DNA from: an uncultured Flavobacteriaceae bacterium | GTDB lineage: Bacteria > Bacteroidota > Bacteroidia > Flavobacteriales > Flavobacteriaceae | Length of the DNA stretch: 64,000 bases | Reading direction: 5' to 3' | Assembly (NCBI GenBank): GCA_947502635.1 | Contig: CANNAN010000001.1 | Location: 496,001 to 560,000 of the forward strand | In this document: positions 35,990 to 45,244 of the stretch, one piece after another | Position numbering within the stretch: position 1 is the first letter of the stretch | Layout: each line of letters opens with the position of its first letter | Notes under the pieces: generated by a model | The model's input: only the letters and a program-made list of their open reading frames with translations | What the model was told of the DNA's origin: nothing | Databases searched by the model: none | Made by a program: the position numbers and the translations under genes

Positions 35990-38245
35990 ATGAATATAAA
36001 ACGAACTAAAGTTTGTGTTTTTTTACTGGTACTCACTGTTTTTAGTTGTCGTACTGAAGTAAAAAAAGAAGGAGAAACTGTTTTAACAGAAACCCCTTTT
36101 GATACTAAAGTCGATTCATTGATGCATTTAATGACCTTGCAGGAGAAAATCGGCCAAACCATCATGTACAGTGGTGGCTGGAGTGTAACAGGACCAGTAG
36201 TGAGCTCGAACAATAAAAAATTCATAAAAGAAGGGAATATTGGTGCCATGTTGAATGTATATAGTGTTAAAGGCACAAGGGACTTGCAAAAAATGGCTGT
36301 TGAGGAAACCCGCTTAGGGATTCCATTACTCTTTGGTTATGATGTTATTCACGGTTTTAGAACCATATTTCCTATCAATTTAGGTCTAGCTGCAAGTTGG
36401 GATTTAGAAGATATAGAAAAAGGATCCCGTATAGCTGCAGAAGAAGCTTCGGCTGAAGGGATTCATTGGACATTCGCACCCATGGTAGATATAGGAAGAG
36501 ATCCGCGTTGGGGACGTATATCTGAAGGTGCAGGAGAAGATGTATATTTAGGAAGTGAAATTGCAAAGGCTTATGTAAAAGGCTTTCAGGGAGATGACTT
36601 ATCAAAAAACAATACCATTCTTGCATGTGCCAAACACTTTGTGGGCTATGGAGCTGCACAGGCTGGACGTGATTACCACACAGTAAATATGGGTGAAGAT
36701 GAATTGAGAAATGTGTATTTACCACCCTTTAAAGCTACGATAGATGCTGGTGTGGAAACATTTATGACTGCCTTTAATGAGTTAAACGGCGTTCCTGCTA
36801 CGGGAAATAAATTTATTTTTAGAGATATTTTAAGAGAAGAATGGGGGTTTAAAGGATTTGTAGTTACCGACTATACAGCAATTAATGAATTGGTAGAACA
36901 CGGATTTGCAAAAAATGAAGAACACGCTACCAAACTGGCTATTGATGCTGGAATTGATATGGATATGATGAGTAGTGCAAACCGTTTATATTTAGAAAAA
37001 CTAGTGAATGAAGGTCAAGTTGATATCGAATTGATAGATGATGCTTGCCGAAGAATTCTTCTGACAAAATATAAGTTAGGATTATTTGATGACCCGTACA
37101 GATATTGTGATGAACAGCGCGAAAAAGAAGTGGTTTACAAGCCTGAGTTTTTAGAAGCTGCCCGTCAATCGGCTGCCATGACCTCTGTTTTATTAAAAAA
37201 TGAAGATAAAGCATTGCCTTTAGATAAAAAGGAGACCATAGCATTAATAGGGCCACTAGTAAAAGATAAAGAAAATATTATAGGGAATTGGGCAGCAGCT
37301 GGCGATAGAAAAGGAAAAGCCATTAGTGTATACCAAGGCACTCAAGAATATTTAAACGATTCTAAAATTATGTATGCAAAGGGTTGCGAGATTGAAGGTG
37401 ATGACGAAAGCGGTTTTAAAGAAGCTATTGATGTAGCAAAGCGAGCTGATAAAGTGGTGTTGGTCTTGGGAGAAGATTACGATATGAGCGGTGAAGCTGC
37501 TTCTAGAACCAATATCAAATTACCTGGGCGTCAAACCGATTTAATAAAAGCGATTCGAAAAGCAGTACCTAACAAAAAAATTGTTTTGGTTTTAATGAAT
37601 GGCCGTCCGTTGGATTTATCGGAAGAAGATGTTCTTACAGATGCGATTTTAGAAACTTGGTTTCCAGGAACCAGTGGTGGGTATGGCGTTGCAGATGTGT
37701 TGTTTGGCACGTACAATCCGTCGGGAAAATTACCAGTAACCTTTCCCAGAACATTAGGACAAGTGCCTATTTATTACAACATGAAAAACACAGGAAGACC
37801 TATTCCTCCAGAGAATCCAAAGGAGGATTATAAATCCAATTATATCGATGTGCCTAACACGCCATTGTATCCCTTTGGTCATGGTTTAAGTTATACGACT
37901 TTTGAATATTCGGATGTTGAATTATCTGCAGATACTATTGGTTTTTCAGATACTTTAACAGCTTCAGCAACCATTACAAATACTGGAGATTATGATGGTC
38001 ATGAAGTTGTTCAGTTATATGTGTGCGATAAAGTAGGGAGCATTACAAGACCAGTAAAAGAACTTAAAGGTTTTGAAAAAATATTTCTAAAAAAGGGAGA
38101 AAGCAAAAAAGTGAGTTTTAATCTGACTGCTGAAGATTTAAAGTTTTATAACAACAAAGAATTTACGGTAGAACAAGGAGTATTTGAAATTAGTATAAAA
38201 GGGACTTCAGATTTTGATTTTGAACAGACCTTTGTATTAGAATAA
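35990..38245 (+). CDS. GH3 beta-glucosidase-type lipoprotein
   Basis: The frame opens at 35936; ATG 35990 gives a lipoprotein signal (FLLVLTVFSC, Cys20) and is chosen; 751 residues. The three-domain GH3 layout is present: barrel with WTFAPMVDIGRDPRWGRI, KHFVGYG and nucleophile Asp294 in VVTDYTA; alpha/beta sandwich with LVLGEDYDMSGEAASR; and a C-terminal fibronectin III-like domain (GDYDGHEVVQLYV). It removes beta-linked glucose from non-reducing ends with retention. Placed right after two GH144 genes, it should finish degradation of the GH144 products, as in the described beta-1,2-glucan loci. Some GH3 enzymes of this shape are xylosidases. Confidence 0.93.
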   Translation: MNIKRTKVCVFLLVLTVFSCRTEVKKEGETVLTETPFDTKVDSLMHLMTLQEKIGQTIMYSGGWSVTGPVVSSNNKKFIKEGNIGAMLNVYSVKGTRDLQKMAVEETRLGIPLLFGYDVIHGFRTIFPINLGLAASWDLEDIEKGSRIAAEEASAEGIHWTFAPMVDIGRDPRWGRISEGAGEDVYLGSEIAKAYVKGFQGDDLSKNNTILACAKHFVGYGAAQAGRDYHTVNMGEDELRNVYLPPFKATIDAGVETFMTAFNELNGVPATGNKFIFRDILREEWGFKGFVVTDYTAINELVEHGFAKNEEHATKLAIDAGIDMDMMSSANRLYLEKLVNEGQVDIELIDDACRRILLTKYKLGLFDDPYRYCDEQREKEVVYKPEFLEAARQSAAMTSVLLKNEDKALPLDKKETIALIGPLVKDKENIIGNWAAAGDRKGKAISVYQGTQEYLNDSKIMYAKGCEIEGDDESGFKEAIDVAKRADKVVLVLGEDYDMSGEAASRTNIKLPGRQTDLIKAIRKAVPNKKIVLVLMNGRPLDLSEEDVLTDAILETWFPGTSGGYGVADVLFGTYNPSGKLPVTFPRTLGQVPIYYNMKNTGRPIPPENPKEDYKSNYIDVPNTPLYPFGHGLSYTTFEYSDVELSADTIGFSDTLTASATITNTGDYDGHEVVQLYVCDKVGSITRPVKELKGFEKIFLKKGESKKVSFNLTAEDLKFYNNKEFTVEQGVFEISIKGTSDFDFEQTFVLE

Positions 38246-38262
38246 TTGATTGCTAACCCCTT

Positions 38263-38367
38263 TGTCATTAAGTTAAGGATTAAATAAATGTCAACCTGAT
38301 TGCAGTCCAAGACATGGAGTCTTTGTTTTTATGGCAAATAAAAATAAATACCCTTAGCTTAATGACA
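38263..38367. repeat. Inverted-repeat-bounded ~105-base element with internal terminator-like hairpin
   Basis: 16-base ends TGTCATTAAGTTAAGG (38263-38278) and CCTTAGCTTAATGACA (38352-38367) are inverse copies with one mismatch. Inside is a hairpin AAGAC/GTCTT (38309-38323) followed by TTGTTTTT, which may terminate the GH3 transcript. It could be a small miniature inverted-repeat element or just a large terminator structure. Confidence 0.45.
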
Positions 38368-38444
38368 TTTCGTAAAGTGGAGTAGTGCTTAAAATGTTAA
38401 AGACTTGAATGATAAGTAAAATGATTTACCATTGAAAATAAAAT

Positions 38445-41063
38445 ATGATGTTTAAAGCTAGATTTACTGTTTTTATGTTGCTTTGGGGGCTTTTCCCATT
38501 TAAAATAGAAGCCCAGACAATCACAATAAATTCTGGTTGGCAATTTGTTTTAGGTGAAAAAACATCAACCGATTGGGAAACCATAAACATCCCGCATACG
38601 TGGAACAAGGATGACGCCTTTGATGATGTAAAAGACTATCACAGAGGTGTTGGATGGTATAGAAAACAGATTTTATTTTCTAAAAAAGCAGAAGATTTAA
38701 TCCACTATTTACATTTTAATGGCGTCAATCAAGAAACCGATGTTTACGTAAATGGCAATCATGTCGGGAATCACAAAGGAGGTTATACAGCATTCAATTT
38801 TAATGTTTCAAAATGGATACAATATGATGCTTATAACCTGATTGAAGTTAAAGTAGATAATAGCCACAATCCAAATATTCCGCCTTTAGATGCAGATTTT
38901 ACTTTTTACGGAGGTATTTATCGGGACATACAACTTATTTCAAAGCCCAAGCAGCATATCTCGTTGTCAGATTATGCTTCAGATGGTTTTTATGTAGATT
39001 ATTATCATGTTTCCGAAGAAAAAGCTGGCGTTTCAGTAAAAGTTCTAATTGATAATTTGGGAAGTTTTAAGACTTCAAATGTTATAAAAGTGTCTCTTTT
39101 AGATGCCGATAATAAGGCACTTTTCTCCAAGCAGATAAAGTTGAACCTTGGAGCAGGTGTTTCCGAAGCTATACAAATTAAACTCTCAGAAATATACAAT
39201 CCCAAATTATGGTCACCCGAATTGCCTTATTTATACAAATTACAGCTTCAGCTCTTAGATGATAATGACAATGTTTTAGATGAAAAAAGACAAAATATAG
39301 CTTTCCGTTGGGTAGAAGTTGATCCAAATAAGGGGTTTTTCTTAAACGGAAAGCCTTTAAAATTAATAGGTGTGAATCGTCATCAGGATTATGAGGGGTA
39401 TGGAAATGCAGTCCCTATAGAACTTCAAAAAAAAGACATTCAGCTTATAAAGGAGATGGGGGCTAATGTACTTAGAAATGCACATTATCCACAATCCCGA
39501 GAGCTATACGATATGTGTGACAAATTGGGGATTTTGGTTTGGACAGAAATTCCTATTGTTAATAAAGTGACAGATACAAAAGAGTTTTTTGATGTATGCA
39601 TAAACATGCAAAAAGAGCATATAAAACAATATTATAACCACCCATCTGTGGTTATGTTTGGCTATATGAACGAAATCTATTTAAGATTGGCATTCGATAA
39701 TAAATCTACCGAAACAGAAAAGGAAAATCAGAAGAAAGCAGCACTCGATTTAGCGAAACAACTTGAAGATTTAACACGCACATTGGCACCAAACCGTATC
39801 ACAGTTATGGCTGGGCATTTAAACGAATTGTATAATAAAACGGGCATTGCCGATTTACCAATGTTGTTTGGATGGAATTTATACTTTGGTTGGTACGATA
39901 AAGACATTCCAGATTTGGGTGTTTTTTTAGATGAACAGCACAAAAGGTATCCAAATCGGTCTTTATTACTTTCTGAATATGGACCTGGGGCAGATGTTAG
40001 AATTTTTACAAAATCACCAAAAAAGTTTGATTTTTCTATAGAATATCAATCAAAATTACATCAATCATATTACGAACAGATCATGCAAAGGCCATATATG
40101 ACTGGAATGACGGCCTGGAATTTTGCCGATTTTGGATCGGAATTTCGTGGTGATGCCATACCGCATGTCAATCAAAAAGGATTAATTCAGTATAATCGCG
40201 AACCTAAAGACATTTATTTTTGGTACAAATCAGTATTAACTAAAAAAGACCCCTTCATTCATATTGCTGCTAATTATTTAGATGGATTAACATTATTTGA
40301 TGATGCTACTTACCCTGTTCAGATTTATTCCAATCAAAAAGATGGAGAAATCGTATTGAACGGTCAAAAACTTAAAAACATACTATTTAAAAACGGTGCT
40401 ACAACTATTGATATGCCGTTTAAAAATGGAACAAATATTATTAAGGTCATTTCTGAAGGAATTTCAGAAGAAAAATCAATTCAGGTATCTAGAATGGGAG
40501 CCTTGAATTTTGAAACTCTCACTCTCTTAGGAATTAACGTAGGCTCCCATTTTCACTTTACAGATAAAGAACATCAAATAACTTTTATTCCTGATCAGTC
40601 ATATAAAAAAGGAGCTTTTGGCTATGTAGATGGCCACGTTTTTAATTTAAGTAACGATAAGCATCAGGGAATTCCCTATAGCATAAAAAACACCAATTCA
40701 GAACCGCTATTTCAAACCATGTTGGAAGGCTGCACCCAGTATAAACTAGACATTCCGAATGGAGACTATCTAGTTAGTTTGTTTTTTGTAGAGCCTAAAA
40801 TAAAGCCTACAGAAAATATTTATAACTTGAATGCTAATGGTGAGAATGTAGATGTAAAAAATGAGCAGCGCATTTTTGATATTTATTTAAATGACGATTG
40901 TCTAGAAAGTCAATTTAATATGGCAGAACAATATCCTGAAAAGTATGGGATTCAAAAAACGGCTAAAGTTAACATCAAAAATAATGAAGGATTAACAATT
41001 TCTTTAAAACCAATTCAAGGGAAACCCGTAATTAGCGGTATTCTAATAAAAAAGATAAATTGA
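38445..41063 (+). CDS. GH2 beta-galactosidase-type hydrolase with C-terminal malectin-like domain
   Basis: 872 residues with a Sec signal (FMLLWGLFPFKIEAQ). The GH2 core has NIPHTWNKDDAFDD, GVGWYRKQ and TDVYVNGNHVG. The acid/base is Glu410 in FGYMNEIYL and the nucleophile Glu511 in LLSEYGPGADVR. A DUF4982-type Ig domain follows. Residues ~690-872 form a malectin-like carbohydrate-binding domain (SYKKGAFGYVDGHVF). It is the fourth GH2 of the window but not a close copy of the other three. It overlaps the esterase gene, so translation is coupled. Probable substrate is a beta-galactoside or related residue in a sulfated oligosaccharide, since a sulfatase is two genes down. Confidence 0.92.
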   Translation: MMFKARFTVFMLLWGLFPFKIEAQTITINSGWQFVLGEKTSTDWETINIPHTWNKDDAFDDVKDYHRGVGWYRKQILFSKKAEDLIHYLHFNGVNQETDVYVNGNHVGNHKGGYTAFNFNVSKWIQYDAYNLIEVKVDNSHNPNIPPLDADFTFYGGIYRDIQLISKPKQHISLSDYASDGFYVDYYHVSEEKAGVSVKVLIDNLGSFKTSNVIKVSLLDADNKALFSKQIKLNLGAGVSEAIQIKLSEIYNPKLWSPELPYLYKLQLQLLDDNDNVLDEKRQNIAFRWVEVDPNKGFFLNGKPLKLIGVNRHQDYEGYGNAVPIELQKKDIQLIKEMGANVLRNAHYPQSRELYDMCDKLGILVWTEIPIVNKVTDTKEFFDVCINMQKEHIKQYYNHPSVVMFGYMNEIYLRLAFDNKSTETEKENQKKAALDLAKQLEDLTRTLAPNRITVMAGHLNELYNKTGIADLPMLFGWNLYFGWYDKDIPDLGVFLDEQHKRYPNRSLLLSEYGPGADVRIFTKSPKKFDFSIEYQSKLHQSYYEQIMQRPYMTGMTAWNFADFGSEFRGDAIPHVNQKGLIQYNREPKDIYFWYKSVLTKKDPFIHIAANYLDGLTLFDDATYPVQIYSNQKDGEIVLNGQKLKNILFKNGATTIDMPFKNGTNIIKVISEGISEEKSIQVSRMGALNFETLTLLGINVGSHFHFTDKEHQITFIPDQSYKKGAFGYVDGHVFNLSNDKHQGIPYSIKNTNSEPLFQTMLEGCTQYKLDIPNGDYLVSLFFVEPKIKPTENIYNLNANGENVDVKNEQRIFDIYLNDDCLESQFNMAEQYPEKYGIQKTAKVNIKNNEGLTISLKPIQGKPVISGILIKKIN

Positions 41064-41950
41064 TGAAGTATAAATTTTTAATAGCTGCTTTTTGTATAAG
41101 TGCTTTAGTGTTTTTACAAAATAAAGTAACATACACCTATGCTATTAAAGGGGTAGATTCATTAAAACTGGATGTTTATAAGCCAAATGATATAAAAAAA
41201 ACAGATAGATTACCTGTAATATTATGGATGCATGGCGGTGGTTTTGCTGGTGGTAATCGTGATAATCCCGATGAGGTGAAAATGATGCAATACCTGACCA
41301 AGCAAGGTTATATAGGTATTTCAATTTCGTATAGATTATTGCTTAAAAATTTAAAAATAAGTTCAGGATGCGATTGCCCAAAGACCTTTAAAATAGATGT
41401 TTTTAGACAAGCTGCTGTTGATTATTTAGATGCAGCAAAGTATATAGTCAATAATAAGGATGAACTTCAAATAGATCCTGCAAAAATTATAGCAGGTGGG
41501 AGTAGTGCAGGTGCAGAGGGCATCTTAGGAGCAGTTTACCAAAAAGATTTTTTTGTAGAAGATGTTTCTAAATATAAAGATGTAAACTTTGCTGGAGTCA
41601 TATCATTGGCTGGAGCTTTGGTGAATCTCGATTACATTTCAAAAAACAACGCTGTACCTACCGTTTTATTCCACGGAACCGATGATAAACTAGTACCCAT
41701 AGGCAAAGCACCACATCACTATTGTACTACCAACAGATTAGGCTATTTAATCTTGAATGGTTCTGAAGAAATAGCTAATAAATTAAATAGCTTGAGTACA
41801 CCATATTATTTCTACAAAGTTATAGGTGGTGGGCATGAACTGTGTCGAATACCATTTAAAGAGTTAGATACCGTATTGGATTTTTTTAATCAGACTATTT
41901 ATGAAGGAGTCACTATTCAAACTAAAAAAATAATAACTAAGCATGATTAA
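41060..41950 (+). CDS. Secreted alpha/beta-hydrolase carbohydrate esterase-like protein
   Basis: 296 residues with a signal peptide (FLIAAFCISALVFLQ). The hormone-sensitive-lipase-like fold is shown by the oxyanion motif WMHGGGFAGG and nucleophile elbow GGSSAGAEG (Ser149), with a candidate Asp in FHGTDDKLVP and His in GGGHELCR. Such small secreted esterases in polysaccharide loci remove acetyl or other acyl decorations. Either of two consecutive ATG codons (41060 or 41063) could start it; both overlap the end of the GH2 gene. It overlaps the sulfatase gene at its other end by eight bases, so GH2, esterase and sulfatase are translationally linked. The acyl group removed is unknown. Confidence 0.82.
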   Translation: MMKYKFLIAAFCISALVFLQNKVTYTYAIKGVDSLKLDVYKPNDIKKTDRLPVILWMHGGGFAGGNRDNPDEVKMMQYLTKQGYIGISISYRLLLKNLKISSGCDCPKTFKIDVFRQAAVDYLDAAKYIVNNKDELQIDPAKIIAGGSSAGAEGILGAVYQKDFFVEDVSKYKDVNFAGVISLAGALVNLDYISKNNAVPTVLFHGTDDKLVPIGKAPHHYCTTNRLGYLILNGSEEIANKLNSLSTPYYFYKVIGGGHELCRIPFKELDTVLDFFNQTIYEGVTIQTKKIITKHD

Positions 41951-43613
41951 TAAACTATTATATGCTTTTCTTATGGTTGCTACTTTTCAATCTTGTAAAA
42001 ATGAAAAGAAAGAAACCGTTCTTGAGGAAACGAAGCAAAGGCCTAATATTATTTTTATCATGGCAGACGATCATGCTACACAAGCCATCAGTGCATATGG
42101 TCACCCCATAAGCCAATTGGCGCCCACACCAAATATTGATAGAATTGCTGATGAAGGTGCTATTTTTAAAAATAACTTTTGTACGAATTCTATTTGTGGA
42201 CCAAGTCGTGCCGTGATATTAACAGGCAAACACAGTCATATTAATGGATTTAGAATGAATGGAGATCGTTTTGATGGGAACCAACAGACCTACCCGAAAT
42301 TATTGCAAAAAGCTGGTTATAAAACTGCTATGTTTGGAAAATGGCATTTACATGGAATGCCTCAAGGGTTTGATTATTGGAACATTCTGCAAGATCAGGG
42401 TAATTATTATAATCCTAATTTCATTAAAATAAATGAACAGACTCAAAAAGTGGATACCACTATGGTTATGGGGTATGCCACAGATATTGTAACAAAGAAT
42501 GCTTTGCAATATCTAGAGAAAATAAAAGATGATGAACAACCATTTATGCTCGTGGTACAACACAAAGCACCACATAGAAACTGGATGCCTGCAATACGAC
42601 ATTTAAACAAGTACGATAACACTGAATTTCCAGTGCCTGATACCTATTTTTCAAACCATCAAGGATCAACAGCCTCAAAAGAGCAATATCAAACGGTTTA
42701 TCGTGATATGTATGAAGGTCATGATTTAAAAATGACCAAGAAAAAAGGAAGTCCAGAATTAGATCATAACCCATGGACAACGGATTTTGAGCGTATGACG
42801 ACAGAACAACGTGTCGCTTGGGATAAAGCATACCAACCAAAAAATGATGCCTTTCACGATGCGAATTTATCTGGGAAGGATTTAGATTTATGGAAATTGC
42901 AACGCTATTTGCAAGATTATTTGGCAACCGTAGCAGCAGTTGATGAAGGTGTTGGCAAAATTTTGGATTACTTAAAGGAGAATAATCTAGAAGAAAATAC
43001 CATAGTGGTCTATACTACAGATCAAGGTTTTTATTTAGGCGAAAAAGGCTGGTTTGATAAGCGTTTTATGTATGAAGAATCTTTAGCGATGCCTATGCTG
43101 ATGAAATATCCGAAGTTGATAAAACCAGGCACAGAAGTAACGGCACTAACACAAAATCTGGATTTTGCAGAAACTTTTTTAGACTTTGCTGGAGTTGCGA
43201 TCCCTGAAGATATGCAAGGGCAGTCGTTAAAACCATTGGTAACAGATTTAATTGAAGATGACAATTTTAGGGATGCTATCTATTACCATTACTACGATTT
43301 TCCTGCATTTCACATGGTAAAAAAAATGTATGGAGTGCGTACAAAAAGATATAAATTAATTCATGTATATGACGATATTGATGCGTGGGAATTATACGAT
43401 TTAGAAAAAGATCCAAGTGAGGTCAATAATTTGATTAATGACGAAAATTATAATGAGGTTAAAGAAAAACTGCATACAGAGCTGAAGGGGTTACAAGAAG
43501 AATACGGTATTAAACAAGAAGAATTTAAGCAATCCAGTAAAGAGCAAGTTAAACGGAATTATAAAAATTTTGAGCGCTTAAGAGGCAAACCCATGAAAGC
43601 TTATGAGCATTAA
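41943..43613 (+). CDS. S1-family sulfatase lipoprotein (GlcNAc-6-sulfatase-like type)
   Basis: 556 residues with a lipoprotein signal (FLMVATFQSC, Cys18). Motifs: MADDHATQ for metal binding, CGPSRAVILTGKHSH with formylglycine precursor Cys85, FGKWHLHG, second metal site TTDQGFYLG, and WFDKRFMYEESLAMPML, which is typical of the larger N-acetylglucosamine-6-sulfatase-like S1 group. This is the only sulfatase outside the left cluster apart from those in tandem there, and it is tightly joined to an esterase and a GH2 gene, so this block treats a sulfated and probably acylated oligosaccharide. It lies 16 bases before GH97. Confidence 0.92.
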   Translation: MINKLLYAFLMVATFQSCKNEKKETVLEETKQRPNIIFIMADDHATQAISAYGHPISQLAPTPNIDRIADEGAIFKNNFCTNSICGPSRAVILTGKHSHINGFRMNGDRFDGNQQTYPKLLQKAGYKTAMFGKWHLHGMPQGFDYWNILQDQGNYYNPNFIKINEQTQKVDTTMVMGYATDIVTKNALQYLEKIKDDEQPFMLVVQHKAPHRNWMPAIRHLNKYDNTEFPVPDTYFSNHQGSTASKEQYQTVYRDMYEGHDLKMTKKKGSPELDHNPWTTDFERMTTEQRVAWDKAYQPKNDAFHDANLSGKDLDLWKLQRYLQDYLATVAAVDEGVGKILDYLKENNLEENTIVVYTTDQGFYLGEKGWFDKRFMYEESLAMPMLMKYPKLIKPGTEVTALTQNLDFAETFLDFAGVAIPEDMQGQSLKPLVTDLIEDDNFRDAIYYHYYDFPAFHMVKKMYGVRTKRYKLIHVYDDIDAWELYDLEKDPSEVNNLINDENYNEVKEKLHTELKGLQEEYGIKQEEFKQSSKEQVKRNYKNFERLRGKPMKAYEH

Positions 43614-43629
43614 CTTTAAGTATACTTTT

Positions 43630-45213
43630 ATGAAAGCTCCAATTGTTAAATGTATAGTTTGCGTATTTCTTTTAGTGTCTTGCATACCTAAAAAGAGCCC
43701 TGTGGAGACCACTGTAATTTCTCCTAATGGGCATACGAAAGTTGATTTTTTTCTTACCAGTCGAGGTGAGCCATCATATGTGGTATATTATAAAAAAGAA
43801 AAGCTAATTGATTCATCGAAATTAGGCTTTGAATTGAGAGAATCATTACCCTTAAGTGAAAATTTCAAAATTATAAACGTCGAAAAATCGACGACAGACG
43901 AAACCTGGGATATGATTTGGGGAGAAGATGCGCAAGTGCGAAATCATTATAACGAATTGATAGTTGAATTAGAAGAACATTCAGAATTAAAAAGAAAACT
44001 GAATATTGTTTTTAAAGTTTACGACGATGGTCTTGGCTTTCGCTATGAATTTCCTAAGCAAAAACACCTGAATAATGTTGTTATTACCGATGAGAACACA
44101 GAATTTAATTTGGTAGATGATCATAAAGTATGGTGGATTCCAGGAGATTGGGATATTTATGAGTACTTATACAATACGACCAAATTTTCAGAAATTAATG
44201 CTTTGAAGTACTATAAGCCAGGAACCCATTTAGGGCAGACGTACATTCCAGAAAATGCTGTAAATACACCAGTAACAATGAAAACAAATTCGGGTGTATA
44301 CTTAAGTTTTCATGAAGCCGATTTAACCAATTATGCAGGAATGACTTTGGCCGTAGATACTTTGAATTTAAAAATGAAAAGCGAATTGGTTGGTAATAAT
44401 CAAAACATAAAAGTAGTACGGGAGCTCCCTTTTGAAACTCCGTGGCGAACCATCCAAATAGCAGATAAGGCAGGCGATTTAATAGAATCTAAACTCATTA
44501 TAAATTTAAACGACCCAAGTGTTATTAAAGACATGCCCTATTTCAAACCCATGAAGTATGTTGGTATTTGGTGGGATATGCACATTGGTACTGGCAACTG
44601 GGATTATTCTGGAAATTACCATGCAGCAAATACAGCATATGCTAAAAAAATGATAGATTTTGCTTCAGAGCATAATATTCATGGGATGTTGGTTGAAGGT
44701 TGGAATACTGGTTGGGAAAAATGGTGGGATAAAAAGAATAAAAAAATACACTTTGATTTTGTGACAGCTTATCCTGATTATAATTTAGAAGACATTGTAA
44801 GCTATGGAAAATCGAAAGGGGTCGAATTGATAATGCATCATGAAACTTCGGCAGATATTGTTAGATATGAAAAACAATTAGATACAGCTTTTACTTTAAT
44901 GCAGTCACTCGATATTCATAGTGTAAAAACAGGCTATGTAGGCAGAATTATTCCAGAAGGCGAATACCATCATGGGCAGTATATGGTCAACCATTATCAG
45001 AAAGTTTTAGAAAAAGGGTTGAAAACTCAAGTTGCCATTAATGCACATGAGCCTATTAAAGCTACTGGCAAACGACGCACTTATCCTGTAGCAATTGCAC
45101 GAGAAGGGGTAAGGGGACAGGAATACAATGCTTGGTCGAATGATGGAGGCAATCCACCAGAACATCTAACTATTGTACCATTTACTAGAATGTTAGGAGG
45201 TCCCATAGATTAG
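43630..45213 (+). CDS. GH97 glucosidase lipoprotein, C-terminally truncated
   Basis: ATG 43630 gives a lipoprotein signal (VCVFLLVSC, Cys18), preferred over the in-frame ATG at 43603; 527 residues. Compared with Bacteroides SusB (738 residues), the N-terminal beta-domain and barrel are normal, and the three catalytic glutamates of the inverting subgroup are kept: Glu405 (MHHET), Glu474 (NAHEP) and Glu498 (RGQE). VKTGYVG in place of VKxD also marks the inverting type. The reading stops at MLGGPID, where full enzymes continue for about 175 more residues, closing the barrel and forming a C-terminal beta-domain. No remnant follows in any frame before the next gene 31 bases on. It may be a degenerating gene or a shortened form. 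Confidence 0.8.
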   Translation: MKAPIVKCIVCVFLLVSCIPKKSPVETTVISPNGHTKVDFFLTSRGEPSYVVYYKKEKLIDSSKLGFELRESLPLSENFKIINVEKSTTDETWDMIWGEDAQVRNHYNELIVELEEHSELKRKLNIVFKVYDDGLGFRYEFPKQKHLNNVVITDENTEFNLVDDHKVWWIPGDWDIYEYLYNTTKFSEINALKYYKPGTHLGQTYIPENAVNTPVTMKTNSGVYLSFHEADLTNYAGMTLAVDTLNLKMKSELVGNNQNIKVVRELPFETPWRTIQIADKAGDLIESKLIINLNDPSVIKDMPYFKPMKYVGIWWDMHIGTGNWDYSGNYHAANTAYAKKMIDFASEHNIHGMLVEGWNTGWEKWWDKKNKKIHFDFVTAYPDYNLEDIVSYGKSKGVELIMHHETSADIVRYEKQLDTAFTLMQSLDIHSVKTGYVGRIIPEGEYHHGQYMVNHYQKVLEKGLKTQVAINAHEPIKATGKRRTYPVAIAREGVRGQEYNAWSNDGGNPPEHLTIVPFTRMLGGPID

Positions 45214-45244
45214 CTATTTCTATAATACCTAAAGAATAAAGTAT

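Noticed and set aside
42544-42927. 127-residue minus-strand ORF within the sulfatase gene
   Set aside because: It lies wholly inside a strongly supported CDS, has no recognisable motif and is a codon-usage shadow; the same holds for those at 31266-31733, 35905-36276, 36375-36725 and 16299-16631.
45214-45244. Possible frameshifted continuation of GH97
   Set aside because: The 31 bases before the next gene encode nothing like the GH97 C-terminus in any frame, so the loss is a deletion and not a simple frameshift.
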